Source: Allofournierella massiliensis | GTDB lineage: Bacteria > Bacillota > Clostridia > Oscillospirales > Ruminococcaceae | Assembly (NCBI RefSeq): GCF_004345265.1 | Contig: NZ_SLUM01000016.1 | Coordinates: forward strand, 1 to 64,000 | Reading direction: 5' to 3' | Length of the DNA stretch: 64,000 nucleotides | Shown here: positions 18,545 through 27,516 of the stretch, piece by piece | How the letters are laid out: each line of letters opens with the position of its first letter | How positions within the stretch are numbered: the stretch's first letter is position 1 | Notes under the pieces: generated by a model | What the model was told of the DNA's origin: nothing | What the model saw: the letters and a program-made list of their open reading frames with translations, nothing else | The model's database searches: none | Program-made: the position numbers and the translations under genes

Positions 18545-19615
18545 ATGGAAAAGCAGATTGCGGTGATCCGGGGCGACGGCATCGGCCCCGAGATCGTGGA
18601 CCAGGCCCTGCGGGTACTGGACGCGGTGGCGAATAAATACGGCCACACCTTTACTTATACCGATGTGGATATGGGCGGCGTTGCCATCGACAAATGGGGC
18701 GAGGCTCTGCCCGCCGCCATGCTGGAAAAATGCCTTGTGGCGGACAGCGTGCTGCTGGGCGCGGTGGGCGGCCCCAAATGGGACGGCCTGCCCGGCGACA
18801 AGCGCCCGGAAAAGGGCCTGCTGGCCCTGCGTTCCGGCATGGGCCTGTATGCCAACAACCGCCCGACGAAGCTCTGGCCCCAGCTGGCTGCCGCCAGCCC
18901 CCTGAAGCCGGAAATTGTGGAAAAAGGGATTGACTTCCTCGTGGTGCGGGAGCTGATTGGCGGCGTGTACTTCGGCAGCCATACCACCGAGGAATGCGGC
19001 GGCGAGCAGAAGGCCACCGACGTGATGAGCTACGCCGAACACGAGATCGAGCGCATCGGCCGCATTGCCTTCGAGACTGCCCGCAAGCGCCGCAACAAGG
19101 TGACCAGTGTGGACAAGGCCAACGTGCTGGATACCAGCCGCCTGTGGCGCAAGGTGATGCACCGGCTGGCGGAGGAATACCCGGACGTGGAATACGCCGA
19201 TATGCTGGTGGACAACACCGCCATGCAGATCGTGAAGGACCCCAGCCAGTTCGATGTGGTGGTCACCGAGAATATGTTTGGCGATATTCTTTCCGACGAG
19301 GCCAGCATGATCACCGGCTCCATCGGCATGATCCCTTCTTCCAGCCTGGGCGAAGGAAGCCGGGGCCTGTACGAGCCCATCCACGGCTCCGCGCCGGACA
19401 TTGCGGGCCAGAACAAGGCAAATCCCATCGGCACCATCCTCTCCGCTGCCATGATGCTGAAATACAGCTTTGATCTGGATGAGGAGGCCGCTGCCATCGA
19501 GGCTGCGGTGCATAAGGTGCTGGACGCAGGCCTGCGCACCGGCGACATGATGGCCGAGGGCTGCACTCTGGTCAGCTGCTCGGAAATGGGCGACGCCATC
19601 CTGAAAAACCTGTAA
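18545..19615 (+). CDS. leuB: 3-isopropylmalate dehydrogenase
   Basis: The 356-residue NAD-dependent beta-decarboxylating dehydrogenase makes the direct precursor of leucine. It opens with IAVIRGDGIGPEIV; RSGMGLYAN, ENMFGDILSDEASMI and YEPIHGSAPDIAGQNKANP mark the substrate, metal and NAD sites. The frame is open upstream into leuD, but AGAGAGGAC lies 10 bases before the ATG at 18545, which gives the usual family N-terminus. It is the last leu gene, followed at once by a terminator. Confidence 0.95.
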   Translation: MEKQIAVIRGDGIGPEIVDQALRVLDAVANKYGHTFTYTDVDMGGVAIDKWGEALPAAMLEKCLVADSVLLGAVGGPKWDGLPGDKRPEKGLLALRSGMGLYANNRPTKLWPQLAAASPLKPEIVEKGIDFLVVRELIGGVYFGSHTTEECGGEQKATDVMSYAEHEIERIGRIAFETARKRRNKVTSVDKANVLDTSRLWRKVMHRLAEEYPDVEYADMLVDNTAMQIVKDPSQFDVVVTENMFGDILSDEASMITGSIGMIPSSSLGEGSRGLYEPIHGSAPDIAGQNKANPIGTILSAAMMLKYSFDLDEEAAAIEAAVHKVLDAGLRTGDMMAEGCTLVSCSEMGDAILKNL

Positions 19616-19632
19616 GTTCATCCCAAAAAACA

Positions 19633-19674
19633 AAAGCGGGCCGCTGCCGGATTTTTCCGGAAGCGGCCCGCTTT
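19633..19674 (+). terminator. Terminator of the leu operon
   Basis: A long stem (AAAGCGGGCCGCT...CCGGA with TCCGGAAGCGGCCCGCTTT) lies 17 bases after leuB. Its flanks are A- and T-rich. Confidence 0.88.
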
Positions 19675-19700
19675 ACTTTCCCATGCGGGAATGCTATAAT
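19672..19700 (+). promoter_or_regulatory. Promoter of the MATE transporter
   Basis: TTTACT (19672-19677) and TATAAT (19695-19700) are 17 bases apart. The -35 overlaps the leu terminator tail. Confidence 0.65.
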
Positions 19701-19755
19701 AGCCGGGCGGCTTTGCGCCGTAAAAGTATCGCACAAAACAGGAGTGAAGAAGATC

Positions 19756-21135
19756 ATGGCGAGCCAGGCCGCAAAACTGGAAAATGATCTGGGGCGGGAC
19801 CCCATTCCGCAGCTGGTGCTGCGCATTGCCATCCCCAGCATGCTGGCGCAGTTTGTGAGTGTGCTGTACAGCGTGGTGGACCGGATGTACATCGGAAACA
19901 TTGCCGAGGTGGGTAAGCTGGCGCTGGCAGGTGCGGGCGTCTGCGGGCCGATCGTGACCATGATCGGATCTGTCGCCTTTCTGGTGGGTGTGGGTGGCTC
20001 GCCTTTGATGAGCATCCGCATGGGCGCGGGCGATCAGAACGCTGCCAAAAGAATTCTTGCCAACTGCTTTTTGCTGCTCTGCGGTTTTTCGGTGGTGCTT
20101 ATGGCGCTGGCGCTGGCCACAAGGCAGCAGACCCTGCTTCTGTTTGGCGCAAGCGAATCCACCCTGCCCTACGCCATGGCCTATTACACGGTGTATCTGC
20201 TGGGCACGCCCTTTGCGCTGCTTTCCACCGGTATGAACCAGTTCATCATCTGCCAGGGCTTTGCCAAAAAGGGCATGCAGTCGGTGATGCTGGGCGCGGT
20301 GTTGAACATTCTGCTGGATCCGGTGTTCATCTTTGTGCTGAACATGGGTGTTACCGGTGCGGCGCTGGCCACCATTCTCAGCCAGCTGGGCAGCTGTTTG
20401 TTCGTGCTGCGTTTTCTGTTCAGCAAAACGCCGCCCATCCACATCACCTTCGGCGGCTACGATCTGCGGGTGATGGGCCGGGTGCTGGCCACCGGCTTCA
20501 CCCCCTTTGCCATCATCGCCTTCGACAATGTGATGATCATTGCCCTGAATGCTCTGCTGCAAAAATATGGCGGCCCGACCGAGGGCGATCTTCTGGTGGC
20601 GGCGGCCACCATTTCCCAGAGCTTTATGCTGGTGGTTACCATGCCGCTGGGCGGCATCACCGGCGGTACCGGTTCCATTCTGGGCTTTAACTACGGCGCG
20701 GGCCGGCCCGACCGTATTCTCCAGGCCCAGAAGTTTATTCTGGCGCTGAGCCTTATCTATACGGCGCTGCTCTGTGCAGCGGGGCAGCTGCTGCCTGCGG
20801 CGTTCGCCTCCATCTTCACCCAGGATGCCCAGGTGCTGCCGCTGGCGGTGCGGGCCATCCGCATCTGCACGCTGGCGGTGGTGCCGCTGGGCCTGCAATA
20901 CACCATCATCGACGGTTTTACCGGCATGGGGATGATGCGCTATTCGCTGCCGCTTTCCTTCTTCCGGAAGCTGGCCTATTTTGTGCCGCTGTTTATTCTG
21001 CCCGCTCTGTTTGGGGGCATGGCGGCCTTCTACGCCGAGCCCATCTCGGATATTCTGGGCCCTCTGGCCAGTCTGGTGGTCTATCTCAGCCGGATGCGCT
21101 GGCTGGCCGCCGGAGCCAAGGCTCCGCGAACATGA
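19756..21135 (+). CDS. MATE family efflux transporter
   Basis: The 459-residue protein has about 12 hydrophobic segments in two related halves and the MATE opening (PIPQLVLRIAIPSMLAQFVSVLYSVVDRMYIG style). Repeated GGSP and GGTGSILGFNYGAGR motifs mark the cation-binding halves. These proteins expel organic cations or flavin-like compounds using Na+ or H+. A GTG at 19744 is in frame, but GGAG (19741-19744) spaces properly only to the ATG at 19756. It is transcribed alone between two terminators. Substrate unknown. Confidence 0.9.
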   Translation: MASQAAKLENDLGRDPIPQLVLRIAIPSMLAQFVSVLYSVVDRMYIGNIAEVGKLALAGAGVCGPIVTMIGSVAFLVGVGGSPLMSIRMGAGDQNAAKRILANCFLLLCGFSVVLMALALATRQQTLLLFGASESTLPYAMAYYTVYLLGTPFALLSTGMNQFIICQGFAKKGMQSVMLGAVLNILLDPVFIFVLNMGVTGAALATILSQLGSCLFVLRFLFSKTPPIHITFGGYDLRVMGRVLATGFTPFAIIAFDNVMIIALNALLQKYGGPTEGDLLVAAATISQSFMLVVTMPLGGITGGTGSILGFNYGAGRPDRILQAQKFILALSLIYTALLCAAGQLLPAAFASIFTQDAQVLPLAVRAIRICTLAVVPLGLQYTIIDGFTGMGMMRYSLPLSFFRKLAYFVPLFILPALFGGMAAFYAEPISDILGPLASLVVYLSRMRWLAAGAKAPRT

Positions 21136-21161
21136 GCCGGTTCGCTCTTTTCTGCAAAAAC

Positions 21162-21196
21162 AGCCCCGTACCTGCTGCAGGTGCGGGGCGCTTTTT
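21162..21196 (+). terminator. Terminator after the MATE gene
   Basis: GCCCCGTACCTG pairs with CAGGTGCGGGGC and is followed by GCTTTTTG. Confidence 0.85.
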
Positions 21197-21322
21197 GTAC
21201 AAGCATGAGGATGAATGTGTAAATTTCGGGGATTTTTGTGACAATTTTAAAAGGCTTGGAAGCGAAAATTTCGTAACTTCCACCGAATTTGCTTTTTCGT
21301 CCACGTTTTTTATATTTTCGGG

Positions 21323-21351
21323 TTGTATTTTGGAAATCCGATGCTTATAAT
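21323..21351 (+). promoter_or_regulatory. Promoter of the beta-helix protein/glmM pair
   Basis: TTGTAT (21323-21328) and a perfect TATAAT (21346-21351) are 17 bases apart, 37 bases before the start codon, in a locally AT-rich stretch. Confidence 0.8.
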
Positions 21352-21387
21352 TTACTCAAGTGAATTTTTGAAAGGAGCATCTGCTGT

Positions 21388-22053
21388 ATGGATGTCTGCC
21401 GCACTGAAGTGTTGTTCGATCTTTCCCACACCCTGGCCGCGCCCCTGTTTGAGGGGAAGGAGCGCCCCTGGGAAGTGCTGGATGAACTGAAGGAATTTAT
21501 TGAGAAGCTGGGCCGCAGCCTGCCCAGTGAGGAATACGGCCAGCCTGTTCCCGGGGTTTGGGTGGCTAAGAGTGCACAGGTAGCCCCCAGTGCCCTGCTG
21601 ACCGGGCCCTGCATCATCGGCCCGGAAGCCGAGGTGCGCCACTGTGCCTTTATCCGGGGCAGTGCTCTGGTGGGCGCGGGCGCCGTGGTGGGCAACAGCG
21701 TGGAGCTGAAGAACTGCATTCTGTTCGACGGTGCACAGGTGCCCCATTTCAACTATGTGGGCGATTCCATTCTGGGCTACAAGGCCCACATGGGTGCGGG
21801 CGCGGTGACCAGTAACCTGAAAAGCGACAAATCGCTGGTGTGCATCCGGCAGGACGAGGAGATTCTGGTGACCGGCCGCAAAAAACTGGGCGCGCTGGTG
21901 GGCGACGAAGCCGAGGTGGGCTGCAACAGCGTGCTGTGCCCCGGCTCGGTGCTGGGCCGCCGCTGCCAGATTTACCCCACCAGCTGCGTGCGGGGCGTGG
22001 TGGCCCCGAATCATATCTACAAGGATGCGCAGCATATTGTACCCCGAACTTAA
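21388..22053 (+). CDS. Left-handed beta-helix protein related to the GlmU acyltransferase domain
   Basis: The 221-residue protein is made mostly of hexapeptide-type turns (about residues 60-215, such as GPCIIGPEAEVRHCAFIRGSALVGAGAVVGNSVELKNCILFD split over several coils). It resembles the C-terminal half of GlmU and stand-alone nucleotidyltransferase-like LbH proteins. The N-terminal uridylyltransferase domain of GlmU is absent, replaced by about 55 helical residues. It lies 23 bases upstream of glmM, so a role in UDP-GlcNAc supply, as an acetyltransferase or a regulator, fits. Which sugar phosphate it acts on is inference. AAAGGAG precedes the ATG. Confidence 0.75.
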   Translation: MDVCRTEVLFDLSHTLAAPLFEGKERPWEVLDELKEFIEKLGRSLPSEEYGQPVPGVWVAKSAQVAPSALLTGPCIIGPEAEVRHCAFIRGSALVGAGAVVGNSVELKNCILFDGAQVPHFNYVGDSILGYKAHMGAGAVTSNLKSDKSLVCIRQDEEILVTGRKKLGALVGDEAEVGCNSVLCPGSVLGRRCQIYPTSCVRGVVAPNHIYKDAQHIVPRT

Positions 22054-22076
22054 GAAGAATAGAGGAGTGTTTGAAT

Positions 22077-23420
22077 ATGGGCAGACTGTTTGGAACCGAC
22101 GGCGTGCGCGGCATTGCCGGCGAGGATATGACCTGTGAACTGGCCATGGCCATCGGCCGGGCCGCCGCTGCGGTGCTGGCCTATGGCCGTCGCCGCCGTC
22201 CGCTGGTGGTAATGGGCAAGGATACCCGCATTTCCAGCGATATGCTGGGCGCGGCGCTGGCTGCCGGCCTGTGCTCGGTGGGCGCGGACGTAATCGACCT
22301 GGGCGTGATCTCCACCCCGGCGGTGGCCTATCTGGTGGGCAAGTACAAGGCGGACGCGGGCGTGATGATTTCCGCCAGCCACAACCCGTACCCCTTTAAC
22401 GGCATCAAGATCTTCAACGGCGACGGCTTCAAGCTGCCGGATGAGCTGGAGGAGCAGATCGAGCACCTGATCGAGAAGAACGATTTCACCTACGCCAGGG
22501 GCGAGAATCTGGGCCAGATCAGCCACTGCACCACCGCCGCCCGAGATTACATCGAGCACCTGAAAAGCACCATTCCCTATTCGCTGGAGGGAATGAACAT
22601 TGTGGTGGACTGCGCCAACGGTTCCGCCAGCGCCACCGCCCGCACCCTGTTCGAGGAGCTGGGCGCCAATGCGGTGATCCTGCACGACGCGCCAGACGGT
22701 GTGAACATCAACGAGGGCTGCGGTTCCACCCATCTGGAGCAGCTGCAGGAGTATGTGCGCACCCACAAGGTGGACGCGGGCGTTGCCTTTGACGGCGACG
22801 CGGATCGCTGCCTGTTTGTGGACGAGACCGGCGAAGTGGTGGATGGCGATTACATCATGGCCATCTGCGGGCTGGACATGCAGCAGCGGGGCAAACTGCG
22901 CCGCTCCACCATCGTGGGCACCGTGCTCACCAACCTGGGCTTTGCCCGCTTCTGTGACGCCAACGGCATGAAGTTCGCCGCCACCAAGGTGGGCGACCGC
23001 TATGTGCTGGAGGAGATGGAGCTGGAGGGCTACACTCTGGGTGGCGAGCAGAGCGGCCACATCATCTTCCGGGATTTTGCCACCACCGGCGACGGCCAGC
23101 TCACCGCGATTCAGCTGCTGTGCCTGCTCAAGCGGTGCAAAAAGCCCCTGTCCGAGCTGGCGAAGGTGATGACCCGCCTGCCGCAGGTGATGGTGAATGT
23201 GACCGTGACCGCCGAGGGCAAGCTGGAATTCTACAACAACGACGTGATCAAGGAGGCCATCCGCCAGCAGAAGGAGGCCCTGGGCGATACCGGCCGGGTG
23301 CTGGTTCGTGTGAGCGGCACCGAGCCGCTGATTCGTGTGATGGTGGAAGGCCAGGACGAAACCGAGATCCAGGCCATTGCCGACCATCTGGCCGAGCTGG
23401 TGAAAAAAGAGCTGGGCTGA
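22077..23420 (+). CDS. glmM: Phosphoglucosamine mutase
   Basis: The 447-residue enzyme converts glucosamine-6-phosphate to glucosamine-1-phosphate for peptidoglycan precursors. It opens with GRLFGTDGVRG; the phosphoserine loop ISASHNP holds Ser101; the Mg2+ loop reads DGDADR; the phosphate-binding loop near the end is RVSGTEPLIRVM. These are all diagnostic of GlmM within the hexose-phosphate mutases. The frame is open into the upstream gene, but AGAGGAG lies before the ATG at 22077. It is co-transcribed with the preceding beta-helix gene. Confidence 0.96.
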   Translation: MGRLFGTDGVRGIAGEDMTCELAMAIGRAAAAVLAYGRRRRPLVVMGKDTRISSDMLGAALAAGLCSVGADVIDLGVISTPAVAYLVGKYKADAGVMISASHNPYPFNGIKIFNGDGFKLPDELEEQIEHLIEKNDFTYARGENLGQISHCTTAARDYIEHLKSTIPYSLEGMNIVVDCANGSASATARTLFEELGANAVILHDAPDGVNINEGCGSTHLEQLQEYVRTHKVDAGVAFDGDADRCLFVDETGEVVDGDYIMAICGLDMQQRGKLRRSTIVGTVLTNLGFARFCDANGMKFAATKVGDRYVLEEMELEGYTLGGEQSGHIIFRDFATTGDGQLTAIQLLCLLKRCKKPLSELAKVMTRLPQVMVNVTVTAEGKLEFYNNDVIKEAIRQQKEALGDTGRVLVRVSGTEPLIRVMVEGQDETEIQAIADHLAELVKKELG

Positions 23421-23435
23421 CCGGCATATTTCGAA

Positions 23436-23477
23436 AAAATGAGGGCGTTCCTGCCAAAGCAGGAACGCCCTCGTTTT
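23436..23477. terminator. Bidirectional terminator between glmM and ybaN-like genes
   Basis: A perfect 14-bp stem GAGGGCGTTCCTGC/GCAGGAACGCCCTC (23441-23472, loop CAAA) has an A-run before it and TTTT after it. It lies between convergent genes. Confidence 0.93.
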
Positions 23478-23479
23478 GT

Positions 23480-23848
23480 TTACTCGGCATCCAGTGTGCG
23501 GATGCGGAAGATAAAATAGTACACATGGAACAGCCACACACAGCCCAGCACGATGCGGCCGATCAGCACCTCGTGCATCATCACAAAGGCGATGCTCATG
23601 GTCAGGGTCACGGTGATCATGATGCCGATCTTGGTGCGCCAGGTCATGGCCCGCTGTTCCCGGAAGCGTTTGAAATTCTTCTGATACAGCTTGGTGGAAA
23701 GGAACCACCGGTTCAGCCGGTCACTGCCTTTGGCGAAGAAAAAGCAGGTGCCCAGCAAAAACGGGGTAGCGGGCAGCAGGGGAAGCACCGCTCCCACGGC
23801 GCCCAGCGCCAGGCAGACAAGACCCAATGCAATGTAGAGGTATTTCAT
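23480..23848 (-). CDS. DUF454 (YbaN-like) small membrane protein
   Basis: The 122-residue protein has three hydrophobic segments: an N-terminal GLVCLALGAVGAVLPLLPATPF-type hairpin and two C-terminal helices (about 78-95 and 98-115). The PLLPTTPF-like turn followed by a short amphipathic stretch is the signature of DUF454/YbaN inner-membrane proteins, whose function is unknown. It lies 41 bases downstream of the CydDC-like ABC pair on the same strand and is probably in their operon. I prefer the ATG at 23848 over an in-frame TTG at 23854 because AAAGGA is spaced 10 bases from it. Confidence 0.8.
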   Translation of the reverse strand: MKYLYIALGLVCLALGAVGAVLPLLPATPFLLGTCFFFAKGSDRLNRWFLSTKLYQKNFKRFREQRAMTWRTKIGIMITVTLTMSIAFVMMHEVLIGRIVLGCVWLFHVYYFIFRIRTLDAE

Positions 23849-23889
23849 AAACAAACAATCCTTTCTGTATGGCGCCGGAGAGAGGCGGC

Positions 23890-25548
23890 TCAGCTGAGCC
23901 GCCCGTGCTCCACGCTGTAGGTGGTGTCGGCAATGCGCATGGTGGAGGCCCGGTGGCTCACCAGTACCACGGTTTTGCCCTTGCGCTGGCGGTGCAGGCT
24001 CTGCAGGATCACCGCTTCGTTCAAACTGTCCAGATTGCTGGTGGGTTCGTCCAGCAGAATCAGCGGCGCGTCGTGCAGGAACGCCCGGGCAATGCCCAGC
24101 CGCTGCCGCTCGCCGCCGGAGAGGGTGTCGCCCAGCTCGCCCACGTTGGTGTCGTAGCCGTTGGGCAGGCTCATGATGAAGTCGTGCACCGAGGCCTTTT
24201 TGCAGGCTTCCACCACCTCTTCGTGGGTGGCGTCCGGCTTGGCCAGCTTCACGTTTTCTTCAATGCTGTCGTGGAACAGGTAGGTTTCCTGGGTCACATA
24301 GCTCTGCAGGTTGCGCAGGCTGGCGGTGCGAATGTTCTTCACGTTTTCGCCGGAAATGGCAACCGCACCATCGCCCACGTCCCAGAAGCGCATGAGCAGC
24401 TTGAGCAGGGTGGACTTGCCGCTGCCACTGCGGCCGGTGATGCCGATGATTTTGTTTTCCGGCAGCGTCAGGCTCACGTTTTTCAGAATGGGCTCGGCTT
24501 CGTAGGTGAAGCTCACATTGTCGCAGGCCGCACCGGTGAAGGGGATAGTGCGCCCGGTGGTGTTTTCCGCTACCACCGGCTCCTCGTCCAGAATGTCCAG
24601 CACCCGGTTGGCGGCGGCGAAGGTCTGCTGCAGCGTGCTGCCCAGATTGGCCAGCGCCACCACCGGCCCGAAGGAGCTGAGGATGGCGATCAGGGGAATC
24701 AGCACCCCGTCAAAGCCCACCAGACCATTGGTGTAGAGCAGGCTGCCCGCCGCCAGCATGGCCAGCGAAAACAGCCAGATCAGCGCACCGGTGCAGGCGG
24801 TTGCGGTGCCCAGCGCGGTTTTCATCTTCTTTTCAGTGGCCAGCAGACTGCCGGTGCGCTCGTCCAGCTCATCCAGACGGCGCTGGCCCGCGTCGTATTG
24901 CAGCAGCTCACCCAGACCGCGCAGGCTGTCCAGCACAAAGGCGCTCAGCGCACCAGCCTGAGTGCGGTACTCCAGACCCCGGCTGCCACCAAAACGGGCA
25001 GCCAGCACCGGCACCACCACGCCCACGGCGAAAAAGCCCAGCGCGGCGACAAGGCCCAGCAGCCAGTGGTAGCTGCCGATGAACACCGTCATGATCACCG
25101 ACATGATGGCCGCGATGGCGATGGGGGAGAGGGTGTGGGCGTAAAAGACCTCCAGCAGCTCGATGTCCGAGGTGATCACCGCGATCAGGTCGCCTTTGTC
25201 CCGACCATCCAGCTTGGCGGGGGCCAGGCGGCGCAGCGCGCCGAATACCTTATCCCGGATGAGGGCCAGCAGTTTGAAGGCAATGTAGTGGTTGCAGGCC
25301 TGCTCGGCGTAGCGCAGCACGCCGCGGGCCAGCGCAAACACACCCATGCAGGCAAACAGCACGCCCAGAGCGGGCAGACCCGCGCCGCCCAGAGCCTTCA
25401 CGATGGCCAGGCCGCCGAAGATGGGAATGAACTGGGCGCACAGAAAGCCCGCCACACCCATGGCAATGGCAAGGGTCATAAAGCCCATCAGCGGTTTGAC
25501 CAGCCCCACAAGCCGGAGCATTACCGCCAGATCGGAACGTTTTTTCAT
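23890..25548 (-). CDS. CydC-like ABC transporter permease/ATPase
   Basis: The 552-residue fused transporter has six N-terminal helices and an ATPase domain with Walker A GRSGSGKST, signature LSGGERQR, Walker B LILLDEPTS and switch His in VSHRAST; every catalytic residue is present. It resembles the thiol-exporting CydDC family and, more broadly, heterodimeric type IV systems that include siderophore importers such as IrtAB and YbtPQ. No cytochrome bd genes are in the window, so a cytochrome-assembly role is unsupported. It starts inside the stop of its partner (4-base overlap), a sign of coupled heterodimer synthesis. Confidence 0.82.
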   Translation of the reverse strand: MKKRSDLAVMLRLVGLVKPLMGFMTLAIAMGVAGFLCAQFIPIFGGLAIVKALGGAGLPALGVLFACMGVFALARGVLRYAEQACNHYIAFKLLALIRDKVFGALRRLAPAKLDGRDKGDLIAVITSDIELLEVFYAHTLSPIAIAAIMSVIMTVFIGSYHWLLGLVAALGFFAVGVVVPVLAARFGGSRGLEYRTQAGALSAFVLDSLRGLGELLQYDAGQRRLDELDERTGSLLATEKKMKTALGTATACTGALIWLFSLAMLAAGSLLYTNGLVGFDGVLIPLIAILSSFGPVVALANLGSTLQQTFAAANRVLDILDEEPVVAENTTGRTIPFTGAACDNVSFTYEAEPILKNVSLTLPENKIIGITGRSGSGKSTLLKLLMRFWDVGDGAVAISGENVKNIRTASLRNLQSYVTQETYLFHDSIEENVKLAKPDATHEEVVEACKKASVHDFIMSLPNGYDTNVGELGDTLSGGERQRLGIARAFLHDAPLILLDEPTSNLDSLNEAVILQSLHRQRKGKTVVLVSHRASTMRIADTTYSVEHGRLS

Positions 25549-27290
25549 GCAAGAGCCTCCTGTTCAGTGTCGGGGGTGTAGTGTTCCAGCGCCTGCTGGC
25601 TGTTCCACAGCCGCTGGTAGCAGGGGCAGGTGGTCAGCAGCTGGGTATGGGTGCCGCAGCCGGCGACCCGGCCCTCCTCCAGCGCGTAGATGCGCTGTGC
25701 GCCGGTCACGTTGGCCAGCCGGTGGGAGATGAGTAACACCGCTCTGGTCTCGGCCAGCTGGTGCACCAGCGCCATGATCTGGTTCTCGCTCTCCACGTCG
25801 ATGTTGGAGGTGGCTTCGTCCAGAATATAAATGGGGCTGTTGTGCAAAAGGGCACGGGCCAGAGCCAGACGCTGACACTGCCCGCCGGAGAAGTTGGCGC
25901 CCTTTTCGGCCACCGGGGTCTCCAACCCCTGTTCGCTGCGCAAAAAATCCGCCAGCTTCACCTGCTCCAGCGCCTGCCACAGGGCCTCGTCGCTGGCATC
26001 GGGGGCCGCCATGCGCAGGTTCTCTGCCACGGTGCCCTTGAACAGCCGGGCGGCAAAGCCCACGGTGGTGATCTGCTGCATTCGGTTGGCAAAGCGGATC
26101 TCGCTCAACTGCTGGTCGCCCACGGTGATGCTGCCGGTGTAGCCCTCCAACCGGCCGGCCAGCAGGCCTGCCAGTGTGGACTTGCCGCAGCCGGATTCGC
26201 CCACCAGAGCCACCAGACCGGTGCGGGGCAGTTCCAGATCCACGCCCTTCAGAATGGGGCGCTGGGGATCGTAGGCAAAATGCACGTTTTCACAGCGCAG
26301 GGTGCAGTTTTCCGGGTCGATGACGCCGGTCTTTTCTTCCGGCTCCGGCAGATCCAGCAGCTTGAAGATCTTTTCGGAAGCGGCCATGCCGTTCATGGCA
26401 ATGTGGAAATAGGAGCCCAGCAGCCGCATGGGCAGAAAGAAATCCGCCGAGAGCATGATGATGGCAAAGCAGCCAAACAGGCCAATCTGCCCGGCGGCGA
26501 ACTGCCGTGCGGCCACAATGATGCCCAGTGCCGCGCCGCCGTAGGCCACCAGATCCATGATGGTGATGGAGTTCAGCTGCATGGTGAGCACCTTCATGGT
26601 GATGCGCCGGAAGCGCTCGGCCTCCTCGTTCATCCGCCGATGGCGTTCCTCGTCCGCCTGATAAATTTTCAGGGTGGTCAGGCCCTGCAGGTTTTCCAGA
26701 AAGCTGTCGCCCAATGCGGTGTACTGGCCCCAGTAGCGGGCCAGCAGCTTTTTGGCAAAGGTCTGCACCAGCGCAATGGACACCGGGATCAGCGGCACGC
26801 AGATCAGCAGCACCACCGCCGCCGAAAGACTGATGGGCGCCAGCACGCAGAACAACGTCAGCGGGGCAAGCATGCTGTAGAAGAACTGGGGCAGATACGC
26901 GCCGAAATAGCTTTCCAGCTGCTCGGCGCCCTCCACTGTTACCTGCACCACCTCAGAGGTGGAAACCCGGCTGGAATAGCCCGGTCCCAGCCGCAGAAGT
27001 TTTTCCAGAATGGTGCGGCGCAGCGACTGCTTGGCGCTTCGGCTGGCCCGGTAGGAGCAGATTGCCGCCTGCCTTGCACAGACAAAGCGAACCGCGGCCA
27101 GAGCAGCGGCCACCAGCAGCGTACCGGCCAGCGAAGCAGGCTGACCGGCCAACAGCCGGGAAAGGTACCGGGCGATGGCAAGCAGCATGGCGATGTTTGC
27201 GGCCAGTGCCGCCCACTGGAATGCCACATTCCGGGCGATATGTTTTTTGGAATCGCTGACCATCCCGATCAGCCGTTTGTTGATCATCAA
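25545..27290 (-). CDS. CydD-like ABC transporter permease/ATPase
   Basis: The 581-residue first subunit of the pair has an N-terminal six-helix domain (about 20-310) and an ATPase with Walker A GESGCGKST, signature FSGGQCQR, Walker B YILDEATSN and switch His in ISHRLANV. Both subunits look catalytically intact, unlike the exporter at 6776-10317. The TMD is CydD-like (GPGYSSRVSTSEVVQVTVEGAEQLESYFGAYLPQ type region). Three 20-bp operator-like repeats lie 35 bases upstream, which suggests regulation by a metal or small-ligand repressor. The ATG at 27290 has GGAGGA about 10 bases ahead on the minus strand. Confidence 0.83.
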   Translation of the reverse strand: MMINKRLIGMVSDSKKHIARNVAFQWAALAANIAMLLAIARYLSRLLAGQPASLAGTLLVAAALAAVRFVCARQAAICSYRASRSAKQSLRRTILEKLLRLGPGYSSRVSTSEVVQVTVEGAEQLESYFGAYLPQFFYSMLAPLTLFCVLAPISLSAAVVLLICVPLIPVSIALVQTFAKKLLARYWGQYTALGDSFLENLQGLTTLKIYQADEERHRRMNEEAERFRRITMKVLTMQLNSITIMDLVAYGGAALGIIVAARQFAAGQIGLFGCFAIIMLSADFFLPMRLLGSYFHIAMNGMAASEKIFKLLDLPEPEEKTGVIDPENCTLRCENVHFAYDPQRPILKGVDLELPRTGLVALVGESGCGKSTLAGLLAGRLEGYTGSITVGDQQLSEIRFANRMQQITTVGFAARLFKGTVAENLRMAAPDASDEALWQALEQVKLADFLRSEQGLETPVAEKGANFSGGQCQRLALARALLHNSPIYILDEATSNIDVESENQIMALVHQLAETRAVLLISHRLANVTGAQRIYALEEGRVAGCGTHTQLLTTCPCYQRLWNSQQALEHYTPDTEQEALA

Positions 27291-27324
27291 GGCAGTGTGT
27301 CCTCCTGATAGTGGTTATGTGGCA

Positions 27325-27380
27325 GTTAGCCACGACTGCAAATGGTTAGTCCAAACTGCATATGGTTAGCATAAACTAAC
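27325..27380. promoter_or_regulatory. Three 20-bp direct repeats, candidate repressor boxes of the CydDC-like operon
   Basis: GTTAG-N5-ACT occurs three times at exact 20-bp spacing (27325, 27345, 27365). The third unit is itself a dyad, GTTAGCATAAACTAAC. The 20-bp period puts the sites on one DNA face. The half-site recalls the TTAGGTTAGNCTAACCTAA boxes of DtxR/IdeR-type regulators, though the match is partial. The array lies directly upstream of the divergent start at 27290. Confidence 0.65.
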
Positions 27381-27472
27381 AAACGCCTGATTCTTTTTAC
27401 CACACCACGGGTAAAATGTCAAGATAGCAGGAGAAAAAATGCAAGAAAACGAAAACCAACCGTGAACAAGGC

Positions 27473-27503
27473 AAAAAAAGATGCGTCTCCCAAGAGACGC
27501 ATC
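27473..27503 (-). terminator. Terminator of the yitT-like gene
   Basis: A perfect 10-bp stem GATGCGTCTC/GAGACGCATC (27480-27503) with a CCAA loop is followed on the minus strand by a run of T (27473-27479). Confidence 0.9.
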
Positions 27504-27516
27504 ACATATAGAATGG

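Noticed and set aside
23890-27290. True cydDC genes for cytochrome bd assembly
   Set aside because: No cydAB genes are present and type IV heterodimers include other transporters, so I kept the cautious label.
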